A DNA stretch of 64,000 bases from Kocuria massiliensis (GTDB lineage Bacteria > Actinomycetota > Actinomycetes > Actinomycetales > Micrococcaceae): positions 620,001-684,000 of the forward strand of contig NZ_LT835161.1 of NCBI RefSeq assembly GCF_900169715.1. Reading direction: 5' to 3'. A program made the translations under genes and the position numbers. Within the stretch, counting starts at the first letter, position 1. Every line of letters starts with the position of its first letter. The notes beneath the pieces are model-generated. The model was not told where the DNA came from and did no database searches. It saw only the letters and a program-made list of their open reading frames with translations. This document shows positions 58,295 to 64,000 of the stretch, piece by piece.

Positions 58295-59209
58295 TTAGGT
58301 GGCCGGGGAAGCCGCGTCGTTCTCGGAGGTCAGGGTGATGAAGGCGTCTTCCAGCGATGCGTTGGCGATCAGAAGATTCTCGGCTGTGGTGTGAGTCAGG
58401 AGATGGCGTGCCAGAACGTCGGCGTCGGCTGTGGTCATGGTGGTGCGATTGCCGGTGACGGTGGCCGAAAGGACGCCAGGCAATGTACGAGCATCGAAGC
58501 CGTCGGGAAGAATCGCGCTCACGGTCTGCGAGGACACGCGGGAGCGGACATCATCGGTGGGACCGTCGGCGACGATGCGTCCCTTGCCGACCATGACGAT
58601 CCGTTCGGCGAAATTCTGGGCTTCTTCGATGTAGTGGGTCGCGAAGACGATGGTTCGTCCGTGGTGGGCCTGCTGGCGCATCGACTCCCAGAATTTGTGG
58701 CGGGCGTTGGCGTCCATGCCCGAGGTGGGCTCATCGAGAATCAGAAGCTCCGGTGAGGGCATGATGGCCAGGGCAAACCGAATGCGCTGCTGTTCACCGC
58801 CGGAGCATTTGACGACCTTGCGATCGGCCAATTCCGTCAGGTCAGCTTGGGCCAGAATGTCGTCCACCGAAATCTCGTGATGATGGGTCGCGGCGATCAT
58901 CCTGAGGGTGTCTCTCACCGAAAGCTGTGGAAGCAGGCCTCCGGTTTGGAGGACCGCACCGACGTCGCCACGAGCGATCGCAGATCGGGGTGCGCCCCCG
59001 AGGACGGTGATGGTTCCCTGATCAGGCTTTGTGAGGCCCAAGACCATGTCGATCAGGGTGGATTTGCCGGCGCCATTGGGGCCGAGCAATCCGATGATTT
59101 CGCCGCGACCGATGGTCAGGTCGATGCCGTCCACCGCGTTGAAACTCGCCCCGGAACCGGAGGTGAAGGTTTTTGTGAGGCCATGGGCCTCGATGACTGG
59201 CTCGTTCAT
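58295..59209 (-). CDS. ABC transporter ATP-binding protein
   Basis: The 304-residue ATPase has Walker A GPNGAGKS at 43-50, signature CSGGEQQR, Walker B LLILDEPTSGMD and the switch His in FATHYIEEAQ. The C-terminal 80 residues are the extension seen in drug- and lantibiotic-type exporters. First gene of a four-gene operon (ATPase, permease, kinase, regulator). AGGAA precedes the ATG. The imperfect repeat ATGTCA/TGACGT upstream (59252-59274) could be an operator but is weak. Confidence 0.95.
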   Translation of the reverse strand: MNEPVIEAHGLTKTFTSGSGASFNAVDGIDLTIGRGEIIGLLGPNGAGKSTLIDMVLGLTKPDQGTITVLGGAPRSAIARGDVGAVLQTGGLLPQLSVRDTLRMIAATHHHEISVDDILAQADLTELADRKVVKCSGGEQQRIRFALAIMPSPELLILDEPTSGMDANARHKFWESMRQQAHHGRTIVFATHYIEEAQNFAERIVMVGKGRIVADGPTDDVRSRVSSQTVSAILPDGFDARTLPGVLSATVTGNRTTMTTADADVLARHLLTHTTAENLLIANASLEDAFITLTSENDAASPAT

Positions 59210-59308
59210 ATGTCGAGTTTCCTGGGATTGCCTGTCGAGTTCTCATACCGAATGTCACGAATCGGCCATGACGTTTGTCAGGGGTCGGCGATGCGGCAGG
59301 ATGAAGTC

Positions 59309-59767
59309 ATGAGCGAGAACGTGAATGCATCAGAGGAACGGCAGAACGATCCCGGATACCGCGCGGTGGAATTAACGCGGCTTGGGTCGAAGCGGTATCA
59401 GGCGACCAACGCCGAGGGGGTTTCGGTTGAATTTGGTCAGGGCGAAGGCTTAATGACGCCGGTCGAGCTCTTGCTTGCAGCGATTGCCGGGTGCTCGTCG
59501 GTGGACGTCGACGTCGTGACCTCACGCCGCGTGGAGCCGGAAGAATTCCGCGTGACCTCCAGCGGTCTGAAATACACGGACGAAGAGGGCGGGAGTCGGC
59601 TGGGCGACGTCGAGCTATCCTTCCGCGTGAAATTCCCCGAAGGCGAAGCAGGGGACAAAGCGGCTTCGATGGTGCCTCGACTCGTGGAGCTGTCGCGGAC
59701 GAAGGACTGCACGGTTTCCCGGACGGTGGAACACGAAACGCAGGTCAGCATGCGGGTCGAGGACTAG
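59309..59767 (+). CDS. OsmC family peroxide/redox protein
   Basis: OsmC/Ohr proteins reduce organic peroxides or related substrates with paired cysteines. The 152-residue protein has LTPVELLLAAIAGCSSVDV-type context (MTPVELLLAAIAGCSSVDVD) and a later SRTKDCTVSRTV, giving the two expected cysteines. It belongs to the OsmC rather than Ohr side by the spacing of these motifs, with moderate certainty. The ATG at 59309 follows AGGA at 59298-59301. It is followed by ychF after 19 bp. Confidence 0.88.
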   Translation: MSENVNASEERQNDPGYRAVELTRLGSKRYQATNAEGVSVEFGQGEGLMTPVELLLAAIAGCSSVDVDVVTSRRVEPEEFRVTSSGLKYTDEEGGSRLGDVELSFRVKFPEGEAGDKAASMVPRLVELSRTKDCTVSRTVEHETQVSMRVED

Positions 59768-59786
59768 GCCGGTAAGGTTAGTCAAC

Positions 59787-60872
59787 GTGGCTTTAACTAT
59801 CGGAATCGTGGGGCTGCCCAACGTGGGCAAGTCGACCCTCTTCAATGCACTGACCCGTAACACCGTTCTCGCGGCGAACTATCCGTTCGCGACGATCGAG
59901 CCGAACGTTGGCGTGGTGAACCTGCCGGACCCGCGGCTGAACCGCTTGGCGGAGCTGTTCGGGTCGGAGAGGATCCTGCCCGCGACCGTTTCCTTCGTGG
60001 ACATCGCCGGCATCGTCAAGGGCGCCTCCGAAGGCGAAGGATTGGGCAACCAGTTCCTGGCCAACATTCGCGAGGCGCACGCGATCGCCCAGGTGGTCCG
60101 CGCCTTTGACGACCCCGACGTCGTCCACGTGGACGGCAAGATTGACCCGGCCTCCGATATGGAGACCATCAATACTGAATTGATCCTGGCCGACCTCCAA
60201 ACGCTGGAAAACGCCATTCCGAAGCTGGAAAAGCAGGTCAAGATCAAGAAGGGTGACCCCGCTCAGCTCGCTGCCTATCAAGAAGCGCAGAAAGTTCTGG
60301 AAGAGGGGGAGACCATCTTCCGTGGAGCCGCGGCTGCCAAGCTGGACACGGATCTGCTCCGCGAACTGAACCTGCTCACCGCCAAGCCCTTCATCTACGT
60401 TTTCAACTGCGACGACGGCGTCCTCCAGTCGGAGGAACGCCAGCAGGAACTTCGCGAATTGGTGGCACCGGCGGAAGCCGTGTTCCTAGACGCCAAGCTC
60501 GAGGCCGACATGGTGGAGCTCGACGAAGATGAGGCACGCGAGATGCTGGAAATGTCAGGCCAGGAAGAATCCGGCCTGGACAAGCTGGCTCGCACCGGTT
60601 TTCAAACCCTTGGGTTGCAGACTTACTTGACGGCCGGCCCTAAGGAATCCCGCGCGTGGACCATCAGCAAGGGTGACACGGCGCCTCAGGCCGCCGGCGT
60701 CATTCACACGGATTTCGAACGCGGCTTCATCAAGGCTGAAATCGTTTCCTTCGAGGACCTCGATGCATGTGGCTCGATGGCTGACGCCAAGGCCGCGGGC
60801 AAGGTGCGGATGGAAGGGAAGGATTATGTGATGAAGGATGGGGACGTGGTGGAGTTTAGGTTCAACGTGTAA
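59787..60872 (+). CDS. ychF: redox-regulated ATPase/GTPase YchF
   Basis: YchF (OLA1 type) is an Obg-family P-loop protein that preferentially binds ATP and associates with ribosomes. The 361-residue protein has the P-loop GLPNVGKS at 9-16, [29 protein letters not shown], the variant NxxE-type FNCDDGV and a C-terminal TGS domain ending [15 protein letters not shown] (59773-59778) lies 8 nt before the GTG. Its last codons form one copy of a 20-bp repeat that recurs at 62411, and no terminator follows the stop directly. Confidence 0.95.
   Translation: MALTIGIVGLPNVGKSTLFNALTRNTVLAANYPFATIEPNVGVVNLPDPRLNRLAELFGSERILPATVSFVDIAGIVKGASEGEGLGNQFLANIREAHAIAQVVRAFDDPDVVHVDGKIDPASDMETINTELILADLQTLENAIPKLEKQVKIKKGDPAQLAAYQEAQKVLEEGETIFRGAAAAKLDTDLLRELNLLTAKPFIYVFNCDDGVLQSEERQQELRELVAPAEAVFLDAKLEADMVELDEDEAREMLEMSGQEESGLDKLARTGFQTLGLQTYLTAGPKESRAWTISKGDTAPQAAGVIHTDFERGFIKAEIVSFEDLDACGSMADAKAAGKVRMEGKDYVMKDGDVVEFRFNV
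60844..60863 (+). repeat. direct repeat copy 1 (3' end of ychF), possible att-like boundary
   Basis: The 20-bp sequence ACGTGGTGGAGTTTAGGTTC encodes the end of the TGS domain and recurs at 62411-62430 with one mismatch. This copy lies in the intact ychF gene. Confidence 0.75.
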
Positions 60873-61021
60873 AGGCGCTGGTCAAGTGCAGTTTCGGTCG
60901 TGAGGTGTCAGTGCCGAACGCTATCGGGTCAATGTCTTAGGTCGCGAGCAAGATGCGCTCCAGCATTGAGCACTACGGTCGATGCTGACATTGAATCAAG
61001 CTCAGCTACGGAGAGGTGCAC

Positions 61022-61525
61022 ATGGAAGCACGGCTTATCGATCCGAGTAGTTCCTCGGCTGTACAGCGCATCATGGAATCCAACGCTGAGTATTCACATC
61101 GTGTCGAGGGGGAGGCGCCGACGCCGACCGCTACGGCCGAAGCCCTGTCCGCTCTGCCATCGGGCGCGTCGAGCTCACAGAAGATCGATCTAGGGCTTTG
61201 GGATGGTCAGGACCTCGTCGCCATTGCTGACGTGATTGTCGGATGGCCCGCCGAGACCGTCCCTCACATCGGTCTGCTGATGACGGACGGTGCCCGTCAG
61301 GGTGAAGGCCTTGGTCGCATGATGCATGATGCCGTGATCGACTTGGCTGGCCGGGAACAGAGTATTCAGACACTTCGGCTGTCTATTGTCGACACTAACG
61401 CCGACCTGGCCGGGCCGTTCTGGACGAAACTCGGCTACGAGCCCACCGGTGAGGCGGTGCCGAATGTTTCCGGCAGCGTGGAGTCGACCGCTCGAATCTG
61501 GGCGCGGCCAGTGGCTGTCGCCTAG
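61022..61525 (+). CDS. GNAT family N-acetyltransferase
   Basis: The 167-residue protein has a single GNAT domain with IGLLMTDGARQGEGLGRMMHDAVIDLA, containing the acetyl-CoA-binding 'R-x-G-x-G' type loop, and TLRLSIVDTNADLAGPFWTKLGY, the usual C-terminal signature. The substrate is unknown. The ATG at 61022 follows GGAGAGG (61010-61016). It is the first gene after ychF, within the segment bounded by the ychF-end repeats, and so probably accessory. Confidence 0.85.
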   Translation: MEARLIDPSSSSAVQRIMESNAEYSHRVEGEAPTPTATAEALSALPSGASSSQKIDLGLWDGQDLVAIADVIVGWPAETVPHIGLLMTDGARQGEGLGRMMHDAVIDLAGREQSIQTLRLSIVDTNADLAGPFWTKLGYEPTGEAVPNVSGSVESTARIWARPVAVA

Positions 61526-61668
61526 ATATTCCACAAGTGACGAAACGCGGTGGAGTGGAGATTTTCGCCTTAAGGTCTGGATGCAATGACCGATGATCTC
61601 TGTTGCGCTCTGGTTGATCGCATCGGAGTCGCGGTCTACGTTTGAACTTCACGTTGAAGGGAGCGATC

Positions 61669-62382
61669 GTGGCCGATGAGACCTGGCTGTACCTCTACGA
61701 GAACCGTGGCGCGAAGTCAATATACATAGGGATCGCCGATCGAATGGACCGGGTGTGGCAGCGGCACAATGATGACGCTGAGCGTCTGCGTGGATCGAGC
61801 GACACCGAGATCTTGCAGACCGTTCAACCGTTTTCCTCCCGGACTGATGCGCTTAAGGCGGAGGCGATCGCGATCCATATCGCAATGCTGACCGGATTGT
61901 CAGTGTTGCGCGCGTCTGACGATGTTTTGGTCGAGGACGGACGTGTGCTCGTGACCAACCGTGCCGGCTCTAGGTCGACGTCGGTCTTGGGGCCCGCTGT
62001 AATACGACGAGAGGGCACCGTCGATTACCACAACTTGGTTCGTACGGCCATCGTTACCATCTCTGCTGGGGATATGAATGAGCGACGCGGGCCCTACGGT
62101 GGGACCGATGGAGCAGCGTTCTCTGAGCGGGCGCAGAAGTGGTGGACGGTTGCGGCCGATAAACAATCGAGGATCCATCGCCTGATCGCAATTCTGTCTG
62201 GATCACAGGGAGTCATTCTGGGTGATTGGGATGTCGACGTCGGAGCATCCTACGGCGCTGACAACAATGTGTTCCCTCTGAAAAATCCAACCATAGACGA
62301 TCCGCGAGGCGTCAAGGGGATGCGTTTGCTTGGCGTAAGCGGGCAATCAGGCCGGATCTATTCCGATGATTTGCGCACCTAA
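61669..62382 (+). CDS. GIY-YIG nuclease-like protein with an uncharacterised C-terminal domain
   Basis: The 237-residue protein starts with a GIY-YIG-like domain: WLYLYENRGAKSIYIGIADR gives the two tyrosine-bearing strands, followed by an Arg in the expected helix and a Glu in LKAEAIAIHIAMLTG. The C-terminal 130 residues, with RREGTVDYHNLVRTAIVTISAGD and a basic Trp-rich segment, match nothing I recognise. A role in DNA processing or defence is only a guess. The GTG at 61669 follows AAGGGAG; a TTG at 61642 would add nine residues without support. Confidence 0.65.
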   Translation: MADETWLYLYENRGAKSIYIGIADRMDRVWQRHNDDAERLRGSSDTEILQTVQPFSSRTDALKAEAIAIHIAMLTGLSVLRASDDVLVEDGRVLVTNRAGSRSTSVLGPAVIRREGTVDYHNLVRTAIVTISAGDMNERRGPYGGTDGAAFSERAQKWWTVAADKQSRIHRLIAILSGSQGVILGDWDVDVGASYGADNNVFPLKNPTIDDPRGVKGMRLLGVSGQSGRIYSDDLRT

Positions 62383-62410
62383 ATCGGTCAATACCTTACT
62401 TGGCTTCGGA

Positions 62411-62430
62411 ACGTGGCGGAGTTTAGGTTC
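62411..62430 (+). repeat. direct repeat copy 2 (displaced ychF 3' end)
   Basis: ACGTGGCGGAGTTTAGGTTC matches copy 1 at 19 of 20 positions. Read in the ychF frame it continues as V-A-E-F-R-F-E-L followed by a TAG stop, so it looks like the original end of a ychF gene. Confidence 0.75.
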
Positions 62431-62453
62431 GAGCTATAGCATCTGGCAGGCTT

Positions 62454-62490
62454 GGGGGACGCCTTGCTAAGGCGATGGCTCTCCCCCTTT
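62454..62490 (+). terminator. terminator-like hairpin after the displaced ychF end
   Basis: GGGGGA (62454-62459) pairs with TCCCCC (62482-62487), with an inner CGCCTT/AAGGCG stem, and TTT follows. It may be the former ychF terminator. Confidence 0.6.
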
Positions 62491-62559
62491 GCAATGTCCT
62501 CGTGCATCCGCGGGTCTGATCATCCCATGAGAAGGCGGTGAGCATCGTATTCTATTGGC

Positions 62560-64000
62560 ATGTATTCACTGAAGGTTGAGCTGACAAACTGCCATGGGAT
62601 CCGATCACTTGACGCGACGTTGGACTTTGGAAACGGTAACGCGGTCGCGATCTATGCGCCCAATGGCACCATGAAGACCTCGTTTGCCCGCACCTTCAAT
62701 GATCTCGCCGGAGGCCGAGACACCGTCGACCACGTCTTCCCTGACCGCGAGTCTTCGCGCCAAATCACGGATCAGAACGGTAGGGCGCCCGATCCCGACG
62801 ACGTGGCCGTCGTACTGTCCTACGACGAGGAGCTGGGGCCGACGGAGTCGACTTCGACCCTGCTCGTCAACACCGCACTCCGAAAAGAGTACGAAGCGCT
62901 CCAGGTGGAACTCCTCGACGCCAGGGACGCACTGGTCTCTGCGCTAGCATCCCACGCGGGCACGAAGCAGGACGTTATCGCAACGGTATCCCACGTGTTC
63001 ACCCAGAGCGAGGACAAGTTTTTCGATGCTCTCATCCGAGTGTCCTACGAGATTGAGCAGCTCGAAGATGCCCGGTTCGCGGACCTGCCGCACGACCTAC
63101 TCTTCAACGACAAAGTAGCCACGGCACTCAAAGGTGCCGATGTCCAGGCCCAGCTGGCTGCCTATGTGACTAGACTCAACCAGCTCCTCGATGAGTCCAC
63201 GTTCTTCAACCGCAAATCATTCAACTACTACAACGCGACCAACGTTACCAAGAGCCTCGGGGCCAACGGGTTCTTTGCTGCGCAGCACTCGCTACTCCTG
63301 CACGGTGAAGACGAGCCCCGCCCGATTACGAGCGACGCCGACTTGCAGGCGCTCATTACGGAGGAAAAGATGCGCATCAGCGATGATGCTGCACTGCGCA
63401 AGAAGCTCGACGGCGTCGAGCGAGCTGTCCACCGCAACGAGGATACGAGGAAGTTTTTCGAGTTCATCGCTAACCGAGAAGATCTCCTCTCGGAGTTCGC
63501 CGACGTCCAAAACTTCCAGCAGGAAGTGTGGAAGTCGTATCTCAAGGCGCACGAGGAAGCTTTCCAGCGAGTCGTGGAATGCTACAAGAAGACCGAAGTT
63601 CGTCGCAAGGAGATTGAACAGCAGGCGGCGACCGAGAGCACCCAGTGGGACAAGGTCATCAAGATTTTCAACGAGCGCTTCTTCGTGCCCTTCACTCTCC
63701 GTGCGGAGAACAAGCACCGGGTCGCCCTCGGGCAGGAGGCCATGCTCAAGCTCGTCTTCGAGTTCAATGACGGGGCCGATTCCACCGCCGTCGAGCGGGA
63801 TGAGCTGCTGTCCGTGTTGAGCAACGGTGAGAAGAAGGCTCTCTACATCCTCAACGTCCTCTTCGAGATGGAGGCGCGCAAGGCCTCCGGTCGGGAGACG
63901 ATCTTCGTCATCGACGACCTCGCTGATTCCTTTGACTACAAGAACAAGTACGCCATCATCCAGTACCTCAAGGAGATGGCTGACCATGCGAATTTCAAGC
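62560..64000 (+). CDS. ABC/AAA-type ATPase with coiled coil, C-terminus beyond window (possible defence protein)
   Basis: The frame is open from the ATG at 62560 to the window end (480 residues so far). It has an ABC-ATPase layout as in RecF/SMC and RloC-type proteins: Walker A APNGTMKTS (33-41), a long charged helical region (100-380), signature LSNGE (420-424) and Walker B IFVIDD (448-453) followed by LADSFDYKNKYAIIQYL. The Walker A is unusual, with Ala for the first Gly and Met for the Gly before Lys. TATTCT (62548-62553) is 6 nt before the ATG, suggesting a leaderless transcript. Defence involvement is inferred from the family type and the island setting; the missing C-terminus may carry an effector. 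Confidence 0.75.
   Translation, partial: MYSLKVELTNCHGIRSLDATLDFGNGNAVAIYAPNGTMKTSFARTFNDLAGGRDTVDHVFPDRESSRQITDQNGRAPDPDDVAVVLSYDEELGPTESTSTLLVNTALRKEYEALQVELLDARDALVSALASHAGTKQDVIATVSHVFTQSEDKFFDALIRVSYEIEQLEDARFADLPHDLLFNDKVATALKGADVQAQLAAYVTRLNQLLDESTFFNRKSFNYYNATNVTKSLGANGFFAAQHSLLLHGEDEPRPITSDADLQALITEEKMRISDDAALRKKLDGVERAVHRNEDTRKFFEFIANREDLLSEFADVQNFQQEVWKSYLKAHEEAFQRVVECYKKTEVRRKEIEQQAATESTQWDKVIKIFNERFFVPFTLRAENKHRVALGQEAMLKLVFEFNDGADSTAVERDELLSVLSNGEKKALYILNVLFEMEARKASGRETIFVIDDLADSFDYKNKYAIIQYLKEMADHANFK

Noticed and set aside
59252-59274. ATGTCA/TGACGT imperfect repeat as an operator for the response regulator
   Set aside because: Only 5 of 6 arm positions match, the 11-bp spacer is unremarkable and no second copy was seen; kept only as a remark under the ABC ATPase.
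62684-63820. Plus-strand open frames at 62684-62947 and 63191-63820
   Set aside because: They are in another frame of the ATPase gene at 62560, whose continuous frame has Walker A, signature and Walker B motifs in order; the alternatives are Ser/Arg-rich low-complexity products.

Overview
The window is a stretch of an actinobacterial chromosome, most likely from the family Micrococcaceae (Arthrobacter/Kocuria/Rothia side of Micrococcales). The evidence is the moderately high G+C by eye, frequent GTG and TTG starts, MshA for mycothiol, a GuaB3-type protein, an HrcA/CIRCE-controlled groESL operon, and a housekeeping gene order I recall from that family (rplM-rpsI, glmM, coaA, glmS, acpS, nnrD, alr, tsaE-tsaB-rimI-tsaD, groESL, guaB-guaB3, guaA). 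The genus is an inference; no 16S rRNA gene is present.

Layout. 1-13.5 kb: end of truA, ribosomal proteins L13/S9, a PPK2 kinase, glmM, mscL and coaA (minus strand), a mannitol PTS operon (mtlA-mtlD), glmS, acpS and a bifunctional NAD(P)HX repair enzyme. 13.5-17.2 kb: a minus-strand block of mshA, an overlapping putative phosphatase and a polyprenyl-phosphate sugar transferase. 17.2-21.5 kb: alr and the t6A tRNA-modification genes. 21.5-24.1 kb: a carboxylate-amine ligase and a THUMP-like methyltransferase (minus strand). 24.1-35.1 kb: groESL under two CIRCE operators, a cell-surface acyltransferase, guaB, guaB3, a SURF1-like gene, a DUF3817 gene and guaA. 35.2-41.6 kb: a 1430-residue protein that looks like a catalytically decayed SF1 helicase with a small partner, then SAF-domain, FmdB-like and formyl-THF cyclo-ligase genes. 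41.8-51.6 kb: galU, a GlpR-like membrane protein, a CYTH-CHAD protein, a DedA-like protein, tRNA-Ala(CGC), a LysR-ligand-domain protein, mscS, a Nudix hydrolase, an orphan OpuAC-type lipoprotein and an alanine aminotransferase. 51.6-60.9 kb: xseB/xseA, a membrane protein, rmuC, a DesKR-type two-component/ABC operon, an OsmC protein and ychF. 60.9-64 kb: an accessory region with GNAT, GIY-YIG and ABC/AAA ATPase genes; the last runs off the window.

Three points stand out. (1) The 3' end of ychF is duplicated 1.57 kb downstream as a 20-bp direct repeat with one mismatch, and the far copy is followed by a terminator-like hairpin. This looks like the scar of an insertion at the ychF 3' end carrying the GNAT and GIY-YIG genes, with a further ATPase gene beyond. 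(2) A putative phosphatase gene overlaps the end of mshA by 20 bp, making it a candidate for the unassigned phosphatase step of mycothiol synthesis. (3) At least 17 genes show a TANNNT box 6-8 nt before the start codon, which implies leaderless mRNAs and fixes many of the starts used here. No CRISPR array, rRNA operon, insertion sequence or recognisable integrase gene was seen.
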